A stretch of 7,235 nt of DNA from an uncultured Oscillospiraceae bacterium (GCA_958403605.1 CATXYA010000071.1:1-7235); one strand, 5' to 3'. Shown: positions 1 through 7,235, counted from the first letter of the stretch. Notes: generated by a model not told the origin, from the sequence alone. Made by a program: numbers and translations.

Positions 1-56
1 CGAACCCCAAGCTTATTTTGACGGTGTGGGGCTACGGCTACCGCTGGAACAGCTGA
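1..56 (+). CDS. OmpR/PhoB-family response regulator, C-terminal end only (partial)
   Basis: The window opens inside a gene read from codon position 3 to a TGA at 54-56. The visible tail ends in LILTVWGYGYRWNS. This is the closing beta-hairpin of the OmpR/PhoB winged-helix DNA-binding domain, whose family signature is a TVxGxGYR stretch just before the C-terminus. The receiver domain and most of the DNA-binding domain lie upstream of the window, so the phosphoacceptor Asp and the recognition helix cannot be inspected. A sensor kinase gene begins 42 bases downstream on the same strand, the standard arrangement for a cognate two-component pair. The regulated genes cannot be deduced from this fragment. 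The family call is secure despite the shortness, because of the motif and the neighbour together. Confidence 0.85.
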   Translation, partial: NPKLILTVWGYGYRWNS

Positions 57-98
57 GCCGTCCGGCGCTGTAAAGGACAGGGAAGGGGGGAAACGGCC

Positions 99-1511
99 AT
101 GGACAGTATCACCAAACGCTGGGTGCGGGGCAGCCTGCTCATCACCATGCTGGTGCTGCTGGCCGCGGAGGCCGTGTTCCTCTATTACTCTATTTATAAT
201 TATTACGACGGCGCGGCGCGGGCCCTGGAGACACGGGCCGCCACGCTCATCACACAGCTGCGGGCCACCGACGCCCCCACCCCCGAGAGCCGGGAGGTGG
301 TGCTGCGCCGCATGGTGGAGCAGTTTGCGGAAAAGGACAAATTTGAGCTGATGCTGGTGGACAGCGCGGGCAGCGTGGCCGTCACCACCACGGGCTTTGC
401 CAGCGCCCAGACCTCCGCCGCCAAGGACCTGGCGGCCGCCGCGGCCAGCGAGGAGGGCACCGCCCGCTCGGTGTCCCAATCGGCCACCGGGGAAAAGGTG
501 CTGGCCTGGACGGCGATGCTGCCCGTGGCCAGCGGCGACTTGGCGGCCATCCGCCTCGTCACCAGCCTGACGCTGCTGGACCGCACCATCCGCAACCTCG
601 TTTTGGCCAGCCTGGCCGTGGTGGGCGCGGTGCTGGGCTTTTCCATCTGGTCCGGCATGTTTTTCATCCGCAGCATCGTGCGGCCCATCGGCGTCATCGA
701 GGCCACGGCCTCCAAGATCGCCAAGGGCAACCTGGACATCCGCATCGAAAACAAATACGACGACGAGATCGGCAAGCTGTCCGAGACCATCAACCGCATG
801 GCCGGGGAGCTGGACAAGACCGAGCGCATCAAAAACGAGTTCATCTCCTCGGTGTCGCACGAGCTGCGCACACCGCTCACCTCCATCAAGGGCTGGGTGG
901 AGACCATGGCCAACATCCGCGACCCTGAGGACCCCAATTACCGCCGCGGCCTGCAGGTCATTGCCAGCGAGGCCGACCGGCTGTACGCCATGGTGGAGGA
1001 GCTGCTGGATTTTTCGCGCATGCAGAACGGCCTCAAGCTGCAGTTTCAGCGGCTGGACCTGGTGGCGGAGGTGTCCGACACGGCCCTGATGATGGGCCAG
1101 CGCATCCAGCTGGAGGGCCTGCGCCTTGTCTGGGAGGAGCCGGAGGAGCCCGTGCCCGTGCGCGCCGACCCGGCGCGGCTGCGCCAGGTGTTCGTCAATA
1201 TCCTGGACAACGCCGTCAAGTATTCGCCCCCGGACGGCACCATCACCATCGAGCTGCTGCAGGACGGGCGCAGCGCCTATGTCAATGTGATCGACCAGGG
1301 CCAGGGCATTGCGCCCGAGGACCTGGAGAATGTCAAAACCAAATTTTATAAGGGCAAGGGCGCTGTGCGCGGCAGCGGCATCGGCCTCGCCGTGGTGGAT
1401 GAGATCGTCTCCGCCCACGGCGGCGCGCTGGAGCTGCAAAGCCGCGTCGGCCAGGGCACCACGGTCACCGTGCGCCTGCCCATCGCCCAAAAGGAAGGAA
1501 CCCCATCTTGA
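99..1511 (+). CDS. Two-component sensor histidine kinase (two TM segments, HAMP, HisKA, HATPase_c)
   Basis: This 470-residue membrane kinase probably senses an extracytoplasmic cue and phosphorylates the response regulator encoded just upstream. A short cytoplasmic N-terminus leads into TM1 (about residues 11-31). An extracytoplasmic region (about 32-165) follows, with a PAS/Cache-like stretch FELMLVDSAGSV near 82-93. TM2 is about 167-190 and the HAMP linker about 191-243. The H-box SVSHELRTPLTSIKGW places the phosphoacceptor at His254. The ATPase domain has the N-box NILDNAVKYS (Asn367, Asn371), G1 DQGQG (399-403) and G2 GSGIGLAV (425-432), so all catalytic boxes are intact. The ATG at 99 follows a purine-rich site GGAAGGGGGG at 81-90 with normal spacing. 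The domain layout resembles PhoR/ResE-type Firmicutes kinases. I cannot name the ligand or assign a gene symbol. Confidence 0.95.
   Translation: MDSITKRWVRGSLLITMLVLLAAEAVFLYYSIYNYYDGAARALETRAATLITQLRATDAPTPESREVVLRRMVEQFAEKDKFELMLVDSAGSVAVTTTGFASAQTSAAKDLAAAAASEEGTARSVSQSATGEKVLAWTAMLPVASGDLAAIRLVTSLTLLDRTIRNLVLASLAVVGAVLGFSIWSGMFFIRSIVRPIGVIEATASKIAKGNLDIRIENKYDDEIGKLSETINRMAGELDKTERIKNEFISSVSHELRTPLTSIKGWVETMANIRDPEDPNYRRGLQVIASEADRLYAMVEELLDFSRMQNGLKLQFQRLDLVAEVSDTALMMGQRIQLEGLRLVWEEPEEPVPVRADPARLRQVFVNILDNAVKYSPPDGTITIELLQDGRSAYVNVIDQGQGIAPEDLENVKTKFYKGKGAVRGSGIGLAVVDEIVSAHGGALELQSRVGQGTTVTVRLPIAQKEGTPS
1491..1500 (+). promoter_or_regulatory. Ribosome binding site that fixes the TTG start of the DUF1385 gene
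   Basis: AAGGAAGGAA lies in the last codons of the kinase gene and ends 7 bases before TTG at 1508. No ATG or GTG occurs at a suitable distance. The next in-frame ATG falls inside the conserved GGQALMEG motif, so the TTG is the start that fits. Translation probably passes from the kinase stop to this start. Confidence 0.7.
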
Positions 1512-2446
1512 AGAAAAACGATTCTTGCACGTTCAAAACCAGCGTCGGCGGACAGGCCCTCATGGAGGGCATCATGATGCGCGGCCCGGAAAAAATGGCC
1601 GTGGCCGTGCGCAAGCCCGACGGCGACATCTTCACCGAGGTCACCCCCGTGAAAAAGCACGGCTGGCAAAAGATCCCTGTGGTGCGCGGCGTGGCCAGCT
1701 TTGTGGAGAGCCTGCTCAACGGTTACAACTGCCTGATGAAGAGCGCCGAGCTGTCCATGACCGCCGAGGAGGCCGAGGCCGAGCAGTCGAAATTCGACCG
1801 CTGGCTGGAAAAGACCTTCGGCGAAAAGGCCACCAATTTCCTGATGGCGGTCGCCGCCGTGCTGGGCGGCCTGCTGGCCATCGTCTTGTTCATGGTGCTG
1901 CCCACGGTGCTGGTGAGCCTGCTGGATAAGATATTGCCCCTGGGCGGCTTCAAGACCCCGCTGGAGGGCGTTTTGAAGATCGCCATCGTGGTGGGCTACA
2001 TGGCCCTCGTCAGCAAAATGCCTGAGATCGCGCGCATGTTCCGCTATCACGGCGCCGAGCACAAAACCATCACCTGCTATGAGGCGGGCAAGGAGCTGAC
2101 CGTGGAAAACATCCGCCCCTGCAGCCGCTTCCATCCGCGCTGCGGCACCAGCTTCATCCTCATCATCCTGCTGGTGTCCATTCTGGTGTTCAGCGCCGTG
2201 CCCTGGAACAGCCTGGGCAGCCGCGTGCTGCTGAAGCTGGTCTGCCTGCCGCTGGTGATGGGCGTCAGCTATGAAATTTTGAAGCTCTGTGGCCGGTACG
2301 ACAACTGGCTCACCCGCGCCGTGTCCGCGCCCGGCCTGTGGCTGCAGCGCATCACCACCAGCGAGCCGGACGATTCCATGATCGAGTGCGCCATTGCCGC
2401 GGTGCTGCCCGTGCTGCCCGAAAACCGGGACGACGGCAAATGGTGA
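1508..2446 (+). CDS. DUF1385 (YqhQ-type) integral membrane protein of unknown function
   Basis: This 312-residue protein matches the DUF1385 family, represented by YqhQ of Bacillus subtilis. Its function has not been established, although the family has been described as a predicted metal-dependent enzyme. The N-terminal signature SVGGQALMEGIMMRGPEKM is at residues 12-30. Hydrophobic segments at about 111-133, 153-169, 214-231 and 239-258 suggest a multi-pass membrane protein. Between the second and third lies the most distinctive part: HGAEHK at 181-186, Cys190, Cys205 and HPRCGT at 209-214, which could be a metal or catalytic site (inference). The C-terminus has the family's EPDDSMIECAIAA segment (286-298). 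The TTG start overlaps the kinase stop by 4 bases (TTGA), and the 3' end overlaps prmC by 7. DUF1385 next to prmC is a familiar clostridial arrangement; coupling to a kinase is less expected. Length looks complete. Confidence 0.92.
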   Translation: MKKNDSCTFKTSVGGQALMEGIMMRGPEKMAVAVRKPDGDIFTEVTPVKKHGWQKIPVVRGVASFVESLLNGYNCLMKSAELSMTAEEAEAEQSKFDRWLEKTFGEKATNFLMAVAAVLGGLLAIVLFMVLPTVLVSLLDKILPLGGFKTPLEGVLKIAIVVGYMALVSKMPEIARMFRYHGAEHKTITCYEAGKELTVENIRPCSRFHPRCGTSFILIILLVSILVFSAVPWNSLGSRVLLKLVCLPLVMGVSYEILKLCGRYDNWLTRAVSAPGLWLQRITTSEPDDSMIECAIAAVLPVLPENRDDGKW

Positions 2447-3342
2447 CGGCCCGCGCCGCTTTTCTGGCGGCCCGGGAACAGTTGGAGCGGGCGGGCATTG
2501 AGGACGCCGCCTTTGACGCGGCGCAGCTGTGCCGCATCGCCGGCGCGCCCGACCCGCAGGTGGACCCGGACGCCGTTCTCACAGCCGGGCAGCAGCAGCG
2601 CCTTGAGGCGCTGACGGCCCGGCGCGCGGCGCGCGAGCCCCTGCAGTACCTGGCGGGGGAGTGGGACTTTTTCGATTTCACGGTGGCGGTGGGCCCGGGA
2701 GTGCTCATTCCCCGGGCGGACAGCGAGTGTGTGGCCGAGCTGGCCATCGCGGCCGCCCGGCGGCAGAAAAGCCCCCGGGTGCTGGACCTTTGCAGCGGCA
2801 CGGGGGCCCTGGCCCTGGCCGTGACGCTGCACGTGCCCGGCGCCGCCGTCACCGCGCTGGAGGTTTCCGGCGCGGCGTTTGCGTATCTGGCGAAAAACAA
2901 CGCCCGCTACCAAAGCCCCCTGGCGCTGGTGCAGGCCGATGTTTTCACCTGGGCGCCGGAGGAAAACGCCTGGGATGTGGTGGTGTCGAACCCGCCCTAT
3001 GTCACCGAGGAGGAGTACCGCACCCTGGCGCCGGAGCTGCTGGCCGAGCCAAAGCTGGCGCTCACCGCGCCCCGCGGGGGGCTGGCGTTTTACGAGCACA
3101 TCGTCCCGGCCTACTGGCCCGCCCTGCGCCCCGGCGGCGCGCTGGTGCTGGAGATCGGCGACACCCAGGGCCCGGCGGTGGCGGCGCTGTGCCGCCGCGC
3201 GGGCTACGCGGACGTGCAGGTGCACCGCGACCTGGCGGGCAACCCCCGCGCGGTGACGGCAAGGAAAATTGCAAAATCCGGCGATTTCGGGTATACTATT
3301 TCAGTTGAGGATCGGCCATCGGGGCAAAAGTCCGGTTTATAG
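2440..3342 (+). CDS. prmC: Peptide chain release factor N5-glutamine methyltransferase PrmC (HemK)
   Basis: PrmC uses S-adenosylmethionine to methylate the glutamine of the GGQ motif in release factors RF1 and RF2, which aids translation termination in the cytoplasm. The 300-residue product has a helical N-terminal domain (about 1-75), then VLIPRADSE (88-96), the SAM-binding motif VLDLCSGTGALALAV (114-128) and the substrate-glutamine motif NPPY (184-187). PRADSE replaces the commoner PRPETE. The ATG at 2440 overlaps the DUF1385 stop (ATGGTGA); GTG at 2443 is an alternative start giving almost the same protein. The ribosome site is weak (GGGA at 2427-2430), which fits translational coupling. 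The family normally ends near residue 276 (NPRAVTARK). The last 24 residues, GDFGYTISVE and onward included, look like read-through into the recA promoter region. No prfA is adjacent. Confidence 0.95.
   Translation: MVTARAAFLAAREQLERAGIEDAAFDAAQLCRIAGAPDPQVDPDAVLTAGQQQRLEALTARRAAREPLQYLAGEWDFFDFTVAVGPGVLIPRADSECVAELAIAAARRQKSPRVLDLCSGTGALALAVTLHVPGAAVTALEVSGAAFAYLAKNNARYQSPLALVQADVFTWAPEENAWDVVVSNPPYVTEEEYRTLAPELLAEPKLALTAPRGGLAFYEHIVPAYWPALRPGGALVLEIGDTQGPAVAALCRRAGYADVQVHRDLAGNPRAVTARKIAKSGDFGYTISVEDRPSGQKSGL
3269..3297 (+). promoter_or_regulatory. Probable sigma-A promoter P1 for recA, inside the 3' end of prmC
   Basis: TTGCAA at 3269-3274 and TATACT at 3292-3297 are separated by exactly 17 bases. 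Each hexamer is close to the sigma-70/sigma-A consensus (TTGACA, TATAAT). The local sequence is much richer in A and T than the surrounding genes. Transcription would start near 3304 and give a leader of roughly 110 bases before the recA ATG. The promoter lies wholly within the atypical C-terminal extension of prmC, so that stretch is probably kept for its DNA function. Confidence 0.7.
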
Positions 3343-3352
3343 GACATGCCCT
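3341..3352 (+). promoter_or_regulatory. Imperfect palindrome upstream of recA, candidate operator
   Basis: AGGACATGCCCT reads as AGGnCATGnCCT on both strands, with one mismatched position pair. It lies just upstream of and against the extended -10 at 3354-3362, where a bound repressor would block RNA polymerase. It does not resemble the CGAAC-N4-GTTCG LexA/DinR box of Firmicutes. A 12-base near-palindrome can arise by chance, so a regulatory role is only inferred from position. Confidence 0.25.
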
Positions 3353-3353
3353 G

Positions 3354-3362
3354 TGATACAAT
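3354..3362 (+). promoter_or_regulatory. Candidate second recA promoter P2 (extended -10 element)
   Basis: TGATACAAT fits the extended -10 form TGn-TATAAT with one mismatch in the hexamer (TACAAT, 3357-3362). At a 17-base spacing the -35 would be GGTTTA (3334-3339), which is poor, but extended -10 promoters tolerate this. The start site would fall near 3369, giving a leader of about 44 bases. It may act with or instead of P1. Confidence 0.5.
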
Positions 3363-3401
3363 AGAGATACGAAAGCAATCCACTACTTCAAAGACACTTG
3401 C

Positions 3402-3407
3402 AGGAGG
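3402..3407 (+). promoter_or_regulatory. recA ribosome binding site that fixes the ATG at 3413
   Basis: A consensus AGGAGG ends 5 bases before ATG at 3413. An upstream in-frame TTG at 3398 would put the start codon ahead of this site, with no ribosome site of its own, so the shorter reading is preferred. Confidence 0.85.
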
Positions 3408-3412
3408 ATATT

Positions 3413-4609
<1,197 letters not shown>

Positions 4610-4623
4610 CGGCAGGCTGAGCT

Positions 4624-5244
4624 GTGAAGATATCCAAGATCAAAGAGACGAAACGGGGGCGCTTCGCCCTGTTTGACGAGGACGAGGAATTCCTCTTCTC
4701 GGTGGACGGGGAGACGCTGGTAAAAAGCGGCCTTGCCGAGGGCACGGTGTTGGACGCGGGCGAGCTGGCCTGCGTCCAGGCCGAAAGCGACACCCGCAAG
4801 GCCAAGGACAAGGCGCTTTCCTATCTCTCGCTGCGGGATTACGCCTCCGGTGAATTGTACGACAAGCTGTGCCTCAAGTTCGACCCCCACTCCGCCGCGG
4901 CCGCCGTGGCGGAGATGCGGCGGCTGGACCTGCTGGACGACGCGCGCTTTGCCCGCCACCGGGCCAAATACCTGGCCGGACGCAACAAATCCCCGCGGGA
5001 GATCGCCCGCCAGCTGGCGGAAAAGGGCATCGACCGGGACACCGTGGCCGCCGTGCTGGAAGAGTTGGATACAGACCCGGCGGACGCCTGCGCTGCCATC
5101 ATCGAAAAACAATACCGCGCCAAGCTCGCCGCCGGACAGACCGACAAGGTCCTGGCGGCTTTGGCGCGCCGCGGCTTCGGCTTTGCCGAGGCGAAGGCCG
5201 CTGTCCAGCGCGCGCTGGACGAATTATCCACAGAAACGGAGTGA
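4624..5244 (+). CDS. recX: Recombination regulator RecX
   Basis: RecX binds RecA filaments and modulates, usually limits, RecA activity. The 206-residue protein has an N-terminal beta-rich segment (about 1-55) and then tandem three-helix RecX repeats. The typical first repeat includes ALSYLSLRDYASGELYDKL (64-82), followed by RRLDLLDDARFARH (99-112). Later come SPREIARQLAEKGID (123-137) and, in the third repeat, KVLAALARRGFGFAEAKAA (175-193). Length is within the family range. It starts at GTG, 14 bases after the recA stop; no in-frame ATG precedes the conserved region. The ribosome site is poor (AGG at 4614-4616), so RecX is likely made at a lower level than RecA from the same transcript (inference). 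Placement directly after recA is the commonest context for this family. Confidence 0.95.
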   Translation: MKISKIKETKRGRFALFDEDEEFLFSVDGETLVKSGLAEGTVLDAGELACVQAESDTRKAKDKALSYLSLRDYASGELYDKLCLKFDPHSAAAAVAEMRRLDLLDDARFARHRAKYLAGRNKSPREIARQLAEKGIDRDTVAAVLEELDTDPADACAAIIEKQYRAKLAAGQTDKVLAALARRGFGFAEAKAAVQRALDELSTETE

Positions 5245-5248
5245 CCCT

Positions 5249-6565
5249 ATGACCATCGCCATCATCTCCCTGGGCTGTCCCAAAAACCAGGTGGACGCCG
5301 ACCGCATGGCCCACGCCCTGCTGGCCGCCGGGCACACCACCACCGCCCAGCTGGCCGAGGCCGACTGCATCCTTATCAACACCTGCGGCTTCATTGAAAG
5401 CGCCAAGACGGAGGCCATCGAGAACATCCTCGAGGCCTGTACATACAAACAGCAGAACCCCGCGCTGAAGGTGGTGGTGACGGGCTGCCTGGCCGAGCGC
5501 TACCAAAGCGAGATCCTCGAGGAGATCCCCGAGGTGGACGCCGTGGTGGGCATGGGCTCCAACAAGGACATCGCCGCCATTTTAGAGCGGCTGGCCGCGG
5601 AAGGACACCTGGAGGCCTACGGCCCCAAGGCGGACTTGCCGCTGGACGCGCCCCGCGTCATCTCCACGCCGCGCCATTACGCCTATTTGAAGATCGCCGA
5701 GGGCTGCAACAACCGCTGCGCCTACTGCGCCATCCCGCTTATCCGCGGCAATCTGCGCAGCCGCACCGTCCCCGCGCTGGTGGAGGAGGCGCAGTTTTTG
5801 GCCGCCGAGGGCGTCAAAGAGCTGATCGTGGTGGCGCAGGATATCACGGCCTTCGGGGCCGACCGGGGCCGGGTGGAGATCGCCGAGCTGCTGGACGCGC
5901 TGAACGGGGTGGAGGGCATCCGCTGGATCCGGCTGCTGTACGCCTACCCGGAGCGCATCACCGACGAATTTATCGCCGCCATGGTGCGCAATGAAAAGGT
6001 GCTGCATTACCTGGACGTGCCCATCCAGCACATCGATTCCGACGTGCTGCGCGCCATGAACCGCAAGGGCGACGAGCAGACGGTGCGCACGGCCCTGGCG
6101 CGCCTGCGCGCCGCCATGCCGGACATCACGCTGCGCACCACGCTGATCGCGGGCTTCCCCGGCGAGACGGAGGCCCAGTTTGAAAAGCTGTGCGCTTTTG
6201 TGCGCGAGCAGAAATTTGCCCGCCTGGGCTGTTTTGCCTATTCCGAGGAGGAGGGCACCCCGGCGACGCGGATGGAACAGCTGCCCCAAGAGCTGCGCGA
6301 GCAGCGCGCCGAGGCCATCATGCGCATCCAGACGGACATCATGGCCGCGGCCCAGGCCGCCCGCGTGGGCGAGACGGTGGAAGTGGTGTGCGACGGCTAC
6401 GACGAAGAGAACGGCCTGTCCCTGTGCCGCACCCGCGCCGACGCGCCGGATATCGACGCCGAGGTGTGCGTGGCCGCAGAGCCGCCGCTGGCGCCGGGCG
6501 CGTTCTACACCGTCGAGATCAAAGACAGCGATGTGTACGACCTGTACGCAGAGCTGGCGGAATAA
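5249..6565 (+). CDS. rimO: Ribosomal protein S12 methylthiotransferase RimO (radical SAM)
   Basis: RimO adds a methylthio group to a conserved aspartate of ribosomal protein S12, using two iron-sulfur clusters and S-adenosylmethionine. The 438-residue protein has an N-terminal methylthiotransferase domain opening with SLGCPKNQVD, whose cluster cysteines are Cys10, Cys46 and Cys80. The radical-SAM motif CNNRCAYC gives Cys153, Cys157 and Cys160. RimO-type features follow: IRGNLRSR (165-172), VVAQDIT (194-200), YLDVPIQH (254-261) and GFPGET (302-307). A C-terminal TRAM domain covers about 373-438. These features favour RimO over the tRNA enzyme MiaB. The opening motif has Gln where Leu is usual in PKNLVD, a minor variation. 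The ATG at 5249 lies 4 bases after the recX stop, with GGAG at 5238-5241 as ribosome site. A longer reading in this frame through recX is a shadow. Confidence 0.96.
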   Translation: MTIAIISLGCPKNQVDADRMAHALLAAGHTTTAQLAEADCILINTCGFIESAKTEAIENILEACTYKQQNPALKVVVTGCLAERYQSEILEEIPEVDAVVGMGSNKDIAAILERLAAEGHLEAYGPKADLPLDAPRVISTPRHYAYLKIAEGCNNRCAYCAIPLIRGNLRSRTVPALVEEAQFLAAEGVKELIVVAQDITAFGADRGRVEIAELLDALNGVEGIRWIRLLYAYPERITDEFIAAMVRNEKVLHYLDVPIQHIDSDVLRAMNRKGDEQTVRTALARLRAAMPDITLRTTLIAGFPGETEAQFEKLCAFVREQKFARLGCFAYSEEEGTPATRMEQLPQELREQRAEAIMRIQTDIMAAAQAARVGETVEVVCDGYDEENGLSLCRTRADAPDIDAEVCVAAEPPLAPGAFYTVEIKDSDVYDLYAELAE

Positions 6566-6577
6566 AGGAGGACCACG

Positions 6578-7150
6578 ATGAATCTTCCCAACAAACTCAC
6601 GATGCTGCGCATTTTGCTGGTGCCCGTGTTCATGGTGTGCGCCGCCAACCGCTGGATGCTGGCGGCGGGCGTCATTTTCGCCGCGGCCTCGTTCACCGAT
6701 TATCTGGACGGCAATATCGCCCGCAAGCGCGGCTTGGTGACGGATTTCGGCAAGTTTGCCGACCCGCTGGCGGATAAGCTGCTCACCACCACGGCGTTCG
6801 TTTACATGATCGTGGACGGCATCTGCAGCCCGGTGGTGGTGGTCATCATCCTGGCGCGGGAATTCGCCGTGTCCGGCCTGCGCATGATCGCCGCGGGCGC
6901 GCCCGGCGGCAAGGTCATCGCCGCCAACCTGTGGGGCAAGGCCAAAACGGTGCTGCAAATGCTGACGATCATCTTCTATTACTTCGGCTATGCCATCGAA
7001 GCCGCGGTGCGCGGCAGCGCGTTTGCCGGCAGCATCTATACCACGCAGGTCATCAGCTGGGGCCTGTGTTGGGTGGTGGCCGCGGTCACGCTGATCTCGG
7101 GCGTCAAATACCTGTGGGACAACCGCCAGTTCATCAACACGGCGAAATAA
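6578..7150 (+). CDS. pgsA: CDP-diacylglycerol-glycerol-3-phosphate 3-phosphatidyltransferase PgsA
   Basis: PgsA joins CDP-diacylglycerol and glycerol 3-phosphate to make phosphatidylglycerol phosphate, the committed step to phosphatidylglycerol and cardiolipin, in the cytoplasmic membrane. The 190-residue protein carries the complete CDP-alcohol phosphotransferase signature D-x2-DG-x2-AR-x8-G-x3-D-x3-D, with Asp41, Asp44, Gly45, Ala48, Arg49, Gly58, Asp62 and Asp66. Hydrophobic segments at about 8-22, 27-40, 70-92, 124-142 and 155-176 fit a multi-pass enzyme. The AREFAVSGLR stretch (93-102) and GKAKT (120-124) are typical of PgsA rather than of phosphatidylserine or cardiolipin synthases. A strong AAAGGAGG (6564-6571) precedes the ATG by 6 bases and overlaps the rimO stop. 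The gene closes the visible cluster. The rimO-pgsA neighbourhood recurs in Clostridia, often with cinA, which is not seen here. Confidence 0.95.
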   Translation: MNLPNKLTMLRILLVPVFMVCAANRWMLAAGVIFAAASFTDYLDGNIARKRGLVTDFGKFADPLADKLLTTTAFVYMIVDGICSPVVVVIILAREFAVSGLRMIAAGAPGGKVIAANLWGKAKTVLQMLTIIFYYFGYAIEAAVRGSAFAGSIYTTQVISWGLCWVVAAVTLISGVKYLWDNRQFINTAK

Positions 7151-7205
7151 AAGGAGAAAAAAGCGCCGGGGACTTCACATTGGACTATCTCCTAAAAAAC
7201 GGACA

Positions 7206-7234
7206 GTGAAAAAAAGAGCCTCCTGTTGTAGAAT
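7206..7234 (+). promoter_or_regulatory. Weak candidate promoter near the window end
   Basis: GTGAAA (7206-7211) and TAGAAT (7229-7234) are 17 bases apart, matching the sigma-A consensus at four and five of six positions. The region from 7151 on holds no convincing gene. It begins with AAAGGAG (about 7151-7156), which has no start codon at a usable distance, and is A-rich. No hairpin followed by a T-run marks a terminator after pgsA. A GTG at 7206 opens a frame that runs off the window, but it lacks a ribosome site. What follows is unknown. Confidence 0.3.
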
Positions 7235-7235
7235 T

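Noticed and set aside
2269..3225. Open frame of 318 codons on the minus strand, antisense to the DUF1385 and prmC genes
   Set aside because: Its product is low-complexity and Arg/Gly/His-rich. The plus strand encodes motif-complete prmC, so this is a shadow of codon bias.
3320..3340. Possible terminator hairpin CGGGGC-AAAA-GTCCG followed by GTTTAT between prmC and recA
   Set aside because: The stem is only about four to five pairs with a G-U pair and a bulge, and only three T residues follow, so it is too weak to call.
3342..3351. GGACATGCCC matches the eukaryotic p53 half-site pattern
   Set aside because: Coincidence; such a factor does not exist in bacteria. Only the palindromic character is relevant.
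3398..3412. TTG start for recA at 3398
   Set aside because: It would place the AGGAGG inside the coding region and leave the start without a ribosome site; ATG 3413 fits much better.
4733..5248. Upstream extension of the rimO reading frame through recX
   Set aside because: The translated extension is Arg/Pro/Trp-rich noise in the wrong frame of recX. The family N-terminus SLGCPKN starts right after ATG 5249, which has its own ribosome site.
5582..6958. Long open frame of 458 codons on the minus strand, antisense to rimO and pgsA
   Set aside because: It lies wholly opposite two clear genes, has a His/Gly/Arg/Gln-rich composition typical of antisense frames in G+C-rich DNA, and shows no recognisable domain.
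7180..7209. Nine-codon frame from TTG 7180 to TGA 7209 as a leader peptide
   Set aside because: The only ribosome-site-like sequence is more than 20 bases upstream, and there is no attenuator structure or codon run.

Overview
The window is an ordinary, densely packed stretch of core chromosome. It most likely comes from a high-G+C member of the Clostridia, in the Oscillospiraceae/Ruminococcaceae sense. The clues are a membrane DUF1385 (YqhQ-type) gene directly before prmC, a Firmicutes-type sensor kinase, strong AGGAGG ribosome sites, sigma-A-like promoters, and recA, recX, rimO and pgsA side by side. Taxonomy is inferred from gene content only. All genes are on the + strand and intergenic DNA is minimal. 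I see no RNA gene, CRISPR array, mobile element or prophage gene.

Left block (1-3342): the last codons of an OmpR/PhoB-type response regulator, then its probable partner, a two-TM HAMP sensor histidine kinase. A DUF1385 membrane protein of unknown function follows, starting at a TTG that overlaps the kinase stop (TTGA). Next is prmC, the release-factor glutamine methyltransferase, which overlaps the DUF1385 gene by 7 bases (ATGGTGA). These genes look like one co-translated operon. The usual prmC partner prfA is not in view.

Junction (3269-3412): a good promoter, TTGCAA-17-TATACT, lies inside the 3' end of prmC. A second, extended -10 element (TGATACAAT) sits closer to recA and is overlapped by an imperfect palindrome, AGGACATGCCCT. 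No canonical Firmicutes LexA/DinR box (CGAAC-N4-GTTCG) is visible.

Right block (3413-7150): recA (homologous recombination), recX (RecA modulator), rimO (methylthiolation of ribosomal protein S12) and pgsA (phosphatidylglycerophosphate synthase). Gaps of 14, 4 and 12 bases suggest one transcript. The final 85 bases hold no convincing gene, only an orphan Shine-Dalgarno-like sequence and a weak candidate promoter.

I did not find an obviously new system. The points most worth following are the DUF1385 protein, with its conserved His/Cys motifs and its coupling to a two-component system and prmC, and the unexplained control region of recA.
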